The notes under the pieces are model-generated. The model was given only the letters and a program-made list of their open reading frames with translations. It was not told the origin of the DNA and made no database searches. A program made the translations under genes and the position numbers. From contig JACGCM010001747.1 of assembly GCA_014058105.1 (NCBI GenBank), forward strand, positions 2,418,001 to 2,482,000: DNA of 64,000 bases, read 5' to 3'. This stretch comes from Kingdonia uniflora. Its lineage: Eukaryota; Streptophyta; Magnoliopsida; Ranunculales; Circaeasteraceae. Of this stretch, positions 10,590-20,219 are shown in pieces; the stretch's first letter is position 1; each line of letters begins with the position of its first letter.

Positions 10590-12449
10590 CACTATTTGGG
10601 TGCCTTACTAATATTGTTTTTTGCATATCCAACACCCAAGTTTCCAACGCCAACTTTTAATTACATTTTATTTTTTCCTTTTTCATCTAGTTTTCTGATT
10701 ACATCCATTCTTTGTAAATTATTTTCTATATATGGTTATAGGATTTCCATACTTCTACTATTCGATGCATCGAAGGACATAGGTTTCAAACTCTTTTACA
10801 TAAATAACTACTATGACTGGGTTAAGGCATGTAGGGATAGCAAGAAACGACTAATGGTAGTGTTGTTAGAGCTTTGTCCCTACTTGGGATCAATTGCCTG
10901 GAAGCGTTTATGTTAGGTTGTTTGCAAAGACTAGGCACTTTCTTTGTGCAATCAAAGAATGAGAATACATTTTTCATTTTCAGGTACTTGTGGACCATAG
11001 GATTTAACCTTTGATAGTTGCAAAATTACTTTTTGTAGAACGATATTGCTAATTTTTATGCCTTTTAATGTTTTTTTCCAATGTAAAACATTATTTCATT
11101 TTTAGTTCGCGGAATACATGTACATTAATTTCATTGGTTGTATTATACAAGCATCCATAAATGGCTTCATTTCACCTGCCTATAGTACATAGTTTATTAT
11201 TTTCACCTTTTCTTATGAACAACCTCATTATAGGCCTCGTCATTGCCTAAATGATGTTATGGCTTTATAGATGTTAGCATGCATTTCTCATGTGATTGTG
11301 GAGCGACATAGGATTTGCTGTGAAGGTAGTTCTCTAAATATTTTTCTTTCTAAGTTACCTTGCAATTTAGCACAGATTTCAAATCGAGTTATCACAGTTA
11401 TTATAACTGGCATATAACTTTCGGGTAGTTTCTTGTAGTTTCACCTTCTACTATTTTATTTTTCAAGTGGTGCATTGCTATATTTGTACCTATCATAGCC
11501 AACATATAACTTTCATGTAGTTTCTTGTGACTTCACATAATAATGAATGGATGTTTACGTTATATAGTAAAACTACTCTTTTACTGCTAAACTTAAGTGT
11601 TTTGAATGCTAATACTAATGGTGGTTGGGATGTTTTTCGTCAAGCTTGAGATCTCTATAATCATGTATTTAGACGGATTGACAAGCAACTACCTAGTCTT
11701 ACTACCCTAGACTTGCAAGTAAGATAATCATTTGATTTTAATGTACTAACAATAATCTCATTTTGATGCCGAAGTATTCTTATTAACATTTGTTGCATAA
11801 ACTTTTGTAGCCTAGAGCTATTAGAATGCAAGAAGTTGGAGCTTACAGTACCTCAAACATACTGTGCAGAATCTCATGTTGATATGATTGCATTATTTGC
11901 TCCCACAACTTAGTGTGATAGCATTTGTACAACGGCCTCAGAAATTGACAATTTATGGAAGCGATGGGGTAGATTATACCAGGGATTTTGCTACCAAAAT
12001 ATTTCTAGGTGGTTGTGTAATATCTGAAATTGTAAGTGCAAGATTTACAGAAGCTGCTAGGACAGAATTTTGTGAAATATTTTTTTAATTAAAAAATTGT
12101 ATTTGCCACGGATTATGTTGTGACTAAAAGCTGGCTTTTAACACGGATTTTGTTGTAGCAGAAAATGGATCTTTTACTACAGATATAGTTGTCCCATACA
12201 AGGGAAGTACACAAGGTAAACTCGAATGATGCTATGAAAAAAAGTGCAGCTAATAGTAGATTTTGCCACTGCGGAAGCTACTATAAAAACCGTGCCAATG
12301 GCAAAACTTTTGGCAACGATGATAATTGTGGCGGAGTTTTAGCCACACCATCAACAGACACTACACGTGCCACGGTAAAAACCATGGCAAAAACCCTTTT
12401 GCCACAGAGTTTGTCATGACAAATACCCTTACCCTTTTTTCTTGTAGTG
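10590..12449. mobile_element. Candidate CACTA-type (Pack-CACTA-like) element carrying host gene pieces
   Basis: The right end at 12449 read on the minus strand is CACTACAAGAAAAAAGGG, a classical plant CACTA terminus. The adjoining 350 bp hold repeated short motifs of the kind ACGGATT.TGTTG and TGCCA..GGCAAAA in both directions, as in CACTA subterminal repeats. The left end is uncertain: CACTATTTGGG at 10590 sits exactly where a copia fragment stops, but does not mirror the right terminus beyond five bases, and flanking trinucleotides (AAA, ATA) do not match. The interior holds pieces of a TOR kinase gene. The right end is well supported, the full extent is not. Confidence 0.55.
11634..11976 (+). 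pseudogene. Fragment of a TOR (target of rapamycin) kinase gene, two exons and an intron
   Basis: TOR is a PI3K-related protein kinase that couples nutrients to growth. Exon-like block A (about 11644-11720) reads DLYNHVFRRIDKQLPSLTT followed by LDLQ, preceded by a stop where TOR has Trp. A canonical GTAAGA donor follows and a TTTTGTAG acceptor near 11810 leads to block B, which reads LELLECKKLELTVPQTY, then after a one-base frameshift QRPQKLTIYGSDGVDY. These match the end of the FRB domain and the entry of the kinase domain of TOR in the right order. Homology ends abruptly at GVDY. Retention of the intron shows a genomic rather than an mRNA-derived copy. Identification is from remembered family motifs. 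Confidence 0.75.
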
Positions 12450-12459
12450 ATATGGTAGG

Positions 12460-12960
12460 ATTATATTTGGTATAATATGATAAGTGAACTCATCAAAGTA
12501 TGAATTTCCCCCAACAAAGATAGCCTGGACTTTGACTTAAGAGATAGTCATATTATCTAGCTTGATTAGATCCGAATGGTGAGCTTGAAGAACTTCAGCG
12601 AAATGGTTAAAACTATAATGTGGTCATTTGCTCATAATAACATCTAGAACGGCTCCCATATTATCAGAACTCGGTGCCTGTTTCCATGGATCATCATCAA
12701 AAAGGTACGCATCGCCGTAAAACTCAGCTTCCATCCTTTAGTAATCTGTATAATCACCCTCTACGTCGTCAATGTATGCGTTATTCTCTACAACACGTCC
12801 CTTGTCATGAGCACTGAAAGCTCCAAAAACTAACGCAGAGTTTGAATTTGAATAAATACTTTCAAGGACATCAAGATGGCCCCTCAAGAGTAGAGATTTG
12901 GGCTTTACCCAAAGTGAATATTTCGTTCAAGGGAAGAGACAGTGAGATAACATCTGCACA
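12460..12960 (-). pseudogene. Unidentified decayed reading frame beside the CACTA end
   Basis: Read leftward from about 12960, one frame (with one shift near 12880) gives over 120 codons of plausible acidic protein with only about three stops, including VFGAFSAHDKGRVVENN, AYIDDVEGDYTDY, EAEFYGDAYLFDDDPWKQ and FNHFAEVLQAHHSDLIKLD. I do not recognise the family. It could be another gene scrap or part of an unrelated transposon. Its continuity despite stops suggests it was once coding. Confidence 0.4.
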
Positions 12961-13461
12961 CACATACAAAATGCAAAACATAACTTTTATATGTGCTCAT
13001 AATTCTATATGAAAGACTGATATTCAAGGGAAATTCAATGTAACATTGTAGATTACCAAACAAAAAAGTTTGTATATAATCATTATGGGGGAGCTCCCAT
13101 TGCAGCGATAATGAAGTTGAGTATCATCGGATATTGTCGCACGAGGAACGATCATCCCAGACGTAGTAGATGAAGAATGACAAAAGTAGAATCACCTGGA
13201 AAAGAAAAAAAAAACAAGAACAATAGTATGTTAAGGTTAATAGTGAATGCAACACTGTAGATAACGAAGAAATAATCAAAATCAAAATATCATTTCTTAA
13301 GAGTTTGAACTCCAGTGCACTGATTTTGGTTTTTCGCTTTAAAATTAATTATTATTTTTAGAGTATTTCTAAATTTGTAATTAATATTAAGCGCATATTC
13401 ATCATCGATTTGTGTCCTGGGTTTGTCAGATAGATTTAGACTATGTAAGCACCGTATTTAA
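12961..13461. other. Intergenic, nothing recognised
   Basis: About 500 bp of AT-rich sequence with no reading frame of note, no repeat shared with the rest of the window and no terminal structure that I can identify. It ends at the truncated LTR that begins at 13462. Confidence 0.5.
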
Positions 13462-13905
13462 TGTTGGAAAAGCCCCATATGTTTTCTTTGTTTTGAATGT
13501 AAGTTTGGTGTGCTTATTTTCAGCCCCATATTGGATAAATAAAAAAAGGATTTTTACTTTATAATGTGTTGTAGACTACTATCATGTGTAACATGTGTAA
13601 GTAGGTGGTGCCCTCACGCGTGTGTGAAGGCTTGCTATATGGGGATGCCCATGGGCTTACGTGCACGACCCGACCCATGACCTACCTAGACTATTTATAA
13701 GTCTATGATTTGGCCTTGGGGTCATGGGGATTTTTAGTTTACACTTAGTCCTTTTTAGGTGTTTATTCAGAAGTTGGTTTTTCTCTCCAAGAGTTACAAC
13801 TCTTCACAGAGGTGTTTTTTGGGGCACAACCCTGTCAACAGGTACTTTAAAAAGTCACCTTCTTCTTTATAAATAACTATTTTTTGCAGTGTTTGATACA
13901 CAGAA
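13462..13905 (+). repeat. Truncated LTR related to the Tork-like copia LTRs
   Basis: Starts TGTTGGAAAAGC and follows the LTRs at 3704 and 9370 block by block (ACTACTATCATGTGTAACATG, GCCCATGGGCTTA, CTATTTATAAGTCTATGA, AAGAGTTACAACTCTTCACAGAG). Similarity ends near GATACACAGAAAAAT at about 13905, so the R/U5 end is missing. No coding region follows, so this is a fragment rather than a full solo LTR. Confidence 0.75.
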
Positions 13906-14785
13906 AAATATTTTTTCTCTAATATTTCAAGCCCTAGAAAAGTTGGTTTTTCGAAAAAAAAGGTGAGTTATGAGAAAAGAAAGGATGAAAACCCGACCTC
14001 TGTTCGAATAGAGATAAAATATATTCGAATAGAATAATTTCTATTCGAACAGGACCAAGATCCAATTCGAACAAATAAAGTTATAAGAGAATTTGTTCAA
14101 ATAGAGAAGGAGTTTATTCGAACAAAACAAGTTTTATTCTAAGAGAACAAAAATCTATTCGAACAACTAAGTTCTTAGGTAATATATTCGAACAGAGAAA
14201 TAATTTATTCGAACAAAACAAGTTTTATTCGAACAAGACCAAAATCCTATTCAAACAAACATAGTTCAGAGTGAAAATGTTTGAATAAATACTAACTCTT
14301 ATTCGAACAAGATTTTATTCGAACAGAACAAAAGCTTGTTCGAACAGAGATATATTTTTCCCAAAAAGACATATCACTTTCTTTTCATACTTTGTAAAAA
14401 ACTAAGGGCTTGACATTTAGAGCAAAGAGATACAAACCCATTTACCTGTTCAATGTTAGTCCAGCTGTAGTCATTCCACGTACACTAGCTGACGACGGAT
14501 AACTACGAGATAGTGCTAACGCCTATTCTAGACACTAAATAAAACAAACTCCAAAATGATGTTTCAATCTCCCATTTTGGTTCATTTTGTGTCAAAACTA
14601 GATCTACAGGTAATAAAAGAAAATTAGAACTCAATGGACTGACTCACTCCCTGCACATCTATTCTTAAAAACATATCCTTTAGAATCCCTGTACACTAAA
14701 CAAGATACATCACGTAACCGTTCCCATTCAAAATAAAGGATTCAAAAGACAAACATTACTTACCTGGTTTACCTGTCATGAGCAT
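13906..14785. repeat. Non-coding stretch with an array of TTCGAA palindromes
   Basis: Between about 13995 and 14352 the hexamer palindrome TTCGAA occurs about twelve times in contexts such as CTATTCGAACAG and TTTATTCGAACAAAAC, with decayed forms between. The same words recur in LTRs at 51940-52145, 57897-57985 and 62080-62236. The stretch ends at a minus-strand polypurine tract near 14786-14801 and may be part of the 3' LTR of the retroelement at 15010-15710; LTR ends were not identified. Confidence 0.6.
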
Positions 14786-14801
14786 CTCTCCCCCTTTTTG
14801 G
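14786..14801 (-). other. Polypurine tract of a minus-strand retroelement
   Basis: CCAAAAAGGGGGAGA on the minus strand, of the form found just before the 3' LTR of Sirevirus-like and related plant elements. It lies about 200 bp downstream of the stop codon of the minus-strand reading frame at 15010-15594. Confidence 0.55.
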
Positions 14802-15009
14802 CACATATGAACAAAGGGTAAGCAAATTAAAAATAAAGATGAAAATAAGCATATATCAGACACTCTTAGAACATCCAATATTCCCAAAAATGACTACCAA
14901 AATAGAATATATGCGCCATGAAGATAGGATAGACTAAAGCAGACAGAGATAAAAAAAACACAAAATAGTCACTCTAAAGTGAACAAAATGAATCAAAGTC
15001 ATATCAGTC

Positions 15010-15710
15010 CTAAGACTGCTCATCTGGATTGGGAACGGGAGGACCACTCGAGGAGTCTCGAACTATACTGCTCAGATCATCTACAGAGGTCTGGAGCCGA
15101 CCGATATCCTCACGGAAAAGCTGAAATTGAGAGTTCATCTGACCAAACTGAAACTCCATATAGGTGTAGTGAGAAGCAATATCATGAGGTGTTAATCCAG
15201 TAGAAGCAGTTGGCACAGTAGTAGCAACAACTTGCCCAGCTGCAGCAGGCTCAACCTCAGTCTCAGAGTCCTTTGAACCCTCCTCTGACTCAGCTACCAT
15301 GTGCTTTCTACTCTTTTCCCAATACTTATGGTCAATAACTTCATCCCTGGGATCAACCACCTCATCTTCACGAATACCATAACCCACAACCGTCAGAAGC
15401 TGAGAAACAAGTCTGCTAAACGGTAAAACCTGTGTATGAAGATCAGGGTTAACCGTAAGAATCATCTCGTGCATAATAACACTCACCAGGTCAATACTAT
15501 ACCCCATACTATAGATATAGACAAGGTAAAGCATATTACCCACCAAAACATTCTTATTCCCGAGATGGGGAAGAATGTTTTGATGAGCAATCATATAAAA
15601 TAGGCACTGTACCTTTGAAAGATTCTTGCGCCTGATATAGGGTCATTTCTTCTTCCCAGCGTAAATAAGCCTCACCTCCATTTTTCTCTTGGAAGGAAAC
15701 CAATTGGTAT
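15010..15710 (-). pseudogene. Retroelement-associated 3' ORF (plant transposon protein-like)
   Basis: An open stretch of 194 codons (ATG at 15594) whose reading extends upstream to about 15710 with one internal stop. The N-terminal half is hydrophobic and ordered (NVLVGNMLYLVYIYSMGY, then REDEVVDPRDEVIDHKYW); the C-terminal half is acidic and Thr/Ala-rich, ending in a heptad-like stretch around FQLFREDIGRLQTSVDDL and the terminus PNPDEQS. I recall this kind of protein from plant LTR retrotransposons, located just before the polypurine tract as here, but no biochemical function is known to me. The reading frame runs into a plus-strand primer-binding site at 15705, so the two are fused at a junction. 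Confidence 0.5.
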
Positions 15711-15716
15711 CAGAGC
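15705..15716 (+). other. Primer-binding site (initiator tRNA-Met type)
   Basis: A perfect TGGTATCAGAGC, complementary to the 3' end of plant initiator tRNA-Met. It introduces the gag remnant that follows. No LTR was recognised directly to its left, where minus-strand coding sequence of another element begins. Confidence 0.75.
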
Positions 15717-15759
15717 GGTCACGCTCTAAGGCTTAAGAACTTGAGCGTGGATTCTAACT

Positions 15760-16422
15760 CAATTATTTAAGATTAATGGATTCTGAACATATAATTTTAA
15801 TCTTGAAAAAATTGTTACTCGATTAATTAAGAGGTGTGCTAAGCTTGAAAAAATTAACCAAGGCTTGAAAGAACAAGTTAGCACACTCACTCATAAATTA
15901 AACAAAAATACTGAGAATATATATCTTCAGTTTAAAAGACTTGAATGTAAGAAACATGAGCTTATTGACAAAGTAAACAATTTATAAAATTAAGTTTATA
16001 TTGCTAAGGAGATGATTAAATCAACCATCGATGAATTAGATAAGGCCAAACTTAATTTAGTCTCATCTGAATAGAAACTTCAAATATTTTCTCATGAAGC
16101 GATTAACATTAATAAAATGCTAAGTATGGGCAAATCTAAAAGTGACAAAAGGGGGTTTGGATATGAAAATGTTGATTCAAATAAAAGATCCCCTTTGGTT
16201 ATAAAATTTGTTAAAGCCAAAGTGTTGCCCAAACCTAGTATATTGTTTAATACTCGCACTCGAGCTAGTAAGCCACACTATCCAAAAGTAATTTATTGTC
16301 ATGCTTGTGGTAGAAGGGGACATTATGTTTCATATTGTAGATTTGAATATGTGAAAGCAAAGATAAATTTCTTACAATTAAAACTAGAAATGAATGACAT
16401 AAAAGGTACATCTCATTCATAG
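15760..16422 (+). pseudogene. Copia gag remnant, Sirevirus-like, with CCHC zinc knuckle
   Basis: Plus-strand reading with scattered stops until an open stretch at 16117-16422. The first part is Lys/Glu/Asn-rich and coiled-coil-like (STIDELDKAKLNLVSSE). The second contains LSMGKSKSDKRGFGY and a zinc knuckle CHACGRRGHYVSYC (C-X2-C-X4-H-X4-C, about 16300-16341), which is the arrangement of Sirevirus gag C-termini. The element is truncated after gag: no protease, integrase or RT follows. Confidence 0.75.
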
Positions 16423-19219
16423 AAATACATGACATAAAAGGTAAAATTTTATCGGTTGGAAATACATCTTATCAAAATAAATAGAAAGCGAAAAGGAAAT
16501 ATTTTGACGTGATTACTACGAACGCGGAAGAGAGATTCGTATGAATATCACGTGTTAGTTAAGTTTTAAAGAAACTAGGGTTTCAAACTAAAGAACTTCA
16601 ACTTTCATTAATACCACCCTCTCCCCTTATAACTAGGTTTTCCTGGAATCACTCCTACAATATCTCTCATAACCTATCCAATTAAGCTAATAACCCATAT
16701 TGGACCACTCCAACAGAGCATAAGCTAAGCATAAGATTAAATATAAGTGATACAGGGGAAGATGACCCTATAGGGGACGTGCCACGTCAGATTCAGTAAC
16801 AACAAAAAAGCATTTATAACATGGTTCACTCCAATGTTTACACTGCCTACGTATAGGAGCACCGGATGGGATTCACTATCACAAAGATTCACGGATTAGA
16901 AGAAACTCCTCCTCTTATTGTTCACACCTTATGCTAAGCCTAACATCTTCTTAACAGGTCTATTTCAACAAGAATAATAGGATTGGGGTTAAATTATGAA
17001 TATAAAACATTTTCCAATAGTACATCAGTACCTCTCTGTAACCTCAGGAACCAATACATTTTCCAACATAAGAAACAACATACTTATTGTTACTTCACAT
17101 AGGCTTTGATAACCAAAAACCTGCATTCCTCCTAAATCATTGATCTAGAGGCACAGTAACCACATTAATTTAGGTTACACAATCATTTATTAATATACAA
17201 AATTCAATTCCTAGTATTTTTGCTTTTTATCACCATTAAAAAGAAGCTCATATGTTTGGCTCTTACAACCTTTCTGCCTACTGTTCATTGAAGAACCTTC
17301 CATCTTCATCTATAACATGTACTCAAGAGTCAAAATCCGTTATATATTGACTTGTGCAACGAAGATGGTCCATTTTCTTAAAGGATTTTTAACACCAGTG
17401 TCTGCAACCTTTTCATCTCTGCCAGAACTATTTCTCAACATTAATTCCGAACGATTCTCCACAATCTCTTAAATAAATTTTATAAATAATAAACATTTAC
17501 CATATTTTACACGAGCAATGTGGCACGCGCTAGCGCGTGTGAACGCATTATTTGTAAGATTTAAGTTGGGTTTAAGTGTAATTTTGTGATATATTAAGAT
17601 TTACCTTTTCTTTGCTTAGGAATACAATATTATGCTCGCATTTTTAATAAAAATTATATGCCGAATAATACTCGTCACTGGATATAGTCTTTGCAATAAG
17701 ATGATAACTGGATATTAATCAATTTTGATCAAAGAAACTTGCACTAATTATTGATATTTCTTGAGGTACCTTGAATGATATTCGCATTTGCACATTGTTA
17801 AGTTTGTTCTTACTAAGGTTAAAAAATCTTTGAGCGAATTGAACGAAAGCTTACGAACTATTGTGATCTTCATATCCAAGTGGAAATACATAGCGTGTCG
17901 GTTCTATATATAGGATATCAGAGACAACTATCAAATGACTTAAATGTACTTAGTATTATAATTTGTAATTTTGAAATAAATCTATCTAATTTGTTTTAAT
18001 TTTTTTAATATAGCTTCGTGCATTGACTTTTATTCTTATCGTTTTCCTTATATTGATAGAGGTGCCCAAATCCATAGCCAAGCTCCCAGGAAAATGTCAA
18101 AAATTGGGTCATTTTCATTCTCTTAAATTGAGTTGGGCCCATCTCTAAACATTTAATGGGCTTAAATTAACTGCCGTCAAATCCAGTACGTTTGGCTACG
18201 TAACCTATTGCCGACGATTGGGTGTCCTTCTAGAGATTCACATAGATTTGCCTACTGACATGTGTATTAAATTTAGACCATTATTTATTCACAACCTCCC
18301 TTTTTTTTTTGGCAAATCTTTATTTGAATAGACCTGCATTCTCCATGTGGAGTTAATATATTATAGCTCTGAGTTGGTATTGTTTTTAACTTAGAGATTT
18401 TTAGGAAGTTTAAGACAATGGTTAATCCAAATATTGTTTTCTTTACACCCAAAAATAGTAAAACACGAAAGTAAGTATTATCAAAATTGTTGAGCCTTGG
18501 GAAATTCTCAACCTAGCTACATGAACATGAGTCTTGGGAATTTCATCTAAATTTGATAAGATATACATAATTTATAATCATCATAAACGAAATGTTCTTT
18601 AAGTTTAAACTATACATTATTCACTGTAAATTTGTTAAGGAAGTACATAATCTCGTGAAAAAAAATACACCGTCTAATCACGTTTGATTAATTTTCTTCA
18701 TTGTGATTTTTCTTACTCGGGGGCTTCTGTGTATGTTACCAAGGCTCTCGGTACACTGAAAATGTTTATGAGCACAAATATTTGTGGTAATTTAGACCTA
18801 TAATATGTAATGAGAGGAAAGCTTAATTATTCCTATTCAAACATTTCTGACGTACCTAGAGGAGCCTAAATGTTTTTTTTTTCAAGGATATGTATTACTG
18901 TTATGTTATTCTTAATTTTCCCTTAATATATATGTCCAAGACTAGTGTAGTAGTAATCTTAAGGCACAGTTACACTAATTAGAGATTATCAAACAACTTA
19001 CAATTTCAAATTTAGATTAAATTAGTGAGACAAACTTAATGGAGCATTACTAGTAAATAGTAATGAAACTTTGTTAGGAAAATTTAAGAGTTGGGGCAGC
19101 TTTAGAGTTAAGACATGTTTAAGAGCTCAAATTGGTAAAAAGATAATGTCCAAAATCAGATATGCAAATGTTATAACACCACCACATTGAATGTCACGCG
19201 GTTTTGTGATACAGAAGGA
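16423..19219. other. Long non-coding stretch, no gene recognised
   Basis: About 2.8 kb of AT-rich sequence with no reading frame beyond about 60 codons. I see poly-T/A runs, a strong 16-bp GC-rich palindrome at 17524-17539 and no transposon termini that I can pair. Part of it (16800-16980) has the look of decayed retroelement sequence but I could not assign it. Confidence 0.5.
17524..17539. repeat. Perfect 16-bp palindrome CACGCGCTAGCGCGTG
   Basis: Isolated GC-rich self-complementary word in AT-rich DNA. It can form a hairpin or cruciform. Helitron 3' ends have a similar GC-rich hairpin followed by CTRR, but no such ending follows, so it is left unassigned. Confidence 0.6.
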
Positions 19220-19368
19220 GCAACAGCTGACTATTACCTTAACTATGTAAATTAGTAGTCAAAGCAACAGCTGACTATTACCTTAACTATGTAAATTAGT
19301 AGTCAGGTTTTTAATTAGTAGTCAAAGCAACAGCTGACTATTACCTTAACTATGTAAATTAGTAGTCA
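19220..19368 (+). repeat. Three copies of a 42-bp repeat
   Basis: A unit beginning GCAACAGCTGACTATTACC and ending TTAGTAGTCA occurs at 19220-19261, 19264-19305 and 19327-19368, identical in all three by eye. The tail word TTAGTAGTCAGG or a variant is repeated further to about 19410. Spacing is 44 and 63 bp. Confidence 0.9.
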
Positions 19369-19497
19369 GGTTTTAAATTAGTAGTCAAGTTTAAAATTGG
19401 TAGTCAGGTTTTTTAACTTTTAGTATAGAGTTTGCGAGTCAATAAGGTGTAGTTAAGTGAGGTCCATATATTCTTGGAGTAGTGGAATGATATTTTC

Positions 19498-19600
19498 GAG
19501 TCAATATAAAGTTGGATAGAAATTTAGAGTTGTTCTCGAGTCAATAGAAAGTAGGATAGGAATTTAGAGTTGTTTTTGAGTCAATAGAAAGTAGGATAGG
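19498..19600 (+). repeat. Tandem repeat with 40-bp period
   Basis: GAGTCAATAGAAAGTAGGAT-type units start at 19498, 19538 and 19578, giving an exact 40-bp period with a few substitutions in the first unit and a partial third unit. Confidence 0.85.
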
Positions 19601-20219
19601 ATAGTATAGTATAGGTAATAAATTAGTTAGTTTAGTTTAAGAATTCTTTAAAATCTTAACACTCCTCATCTCATTCCTATGATGCCTGACTAAAATGACG
19701 TTTGAATTCTCAGGTGTGAATGTATCAAAAATGTCTAAACGAATGTTTTTGTTAAATCAAAGTATCAATACAGGCTTTTTAAGAATTCTATGATCCTGCT
19801 GGTTTGGGGTCCCCAAGTTTGATAGTATTTCCCCTTCTAGCATTCTTAGTATTCCTCTTCTAGCATTCCCCTTCTAGCATTCTTCGAATTTGTGAAGTAT
19901 GGGGACCCCAAGTTTGATAGTATTCGAAATGAAGTATGGAACACGTTTCGAAATGATTTCAAAAAAAGTTGAGTAGTCGAAAAAAAGTCATTTATGGTGA
20001 GTAGTAGAAATATAAGGGCATATAATCGCGAATATACTCTTAAGGGTATTTGAAATTAGTTAGTTTAACCTTATTGAGATATGGGATTTGATTTCTTGAA
20101 ACTAATCTCTTTAGGAGGTGGTGATGAAAATTTTCATTTGATTGTTCCAAAATTAAAATGAAAAACAATGCAAAATTCCCCGATTTCTAACAAATAAATG
20201 TCATCAAACTCTCTTGCAG

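Noticed and set aside
10590..10605. Left CACTA terminus at CACTATTTGGG
   Set aside because: Only five bases agree with the expected inverted repeat and the flanking trinucleotides differ; kept only as an uncertain boundary.
13995..14352. CRISPR-like array or heat-shock elements in the TTCGAA region
   Set aside because: Spacing is irregular and no constant repeat/spacer structure exists; heat-shock elements need GAA and TTC separated by two bases, which TTCGAA does not provide.
16800..16980. Possible LTR or LINE fragment
   Set aside because: A few words look like retroelement sequence but no motif, end or repeat could be shown.
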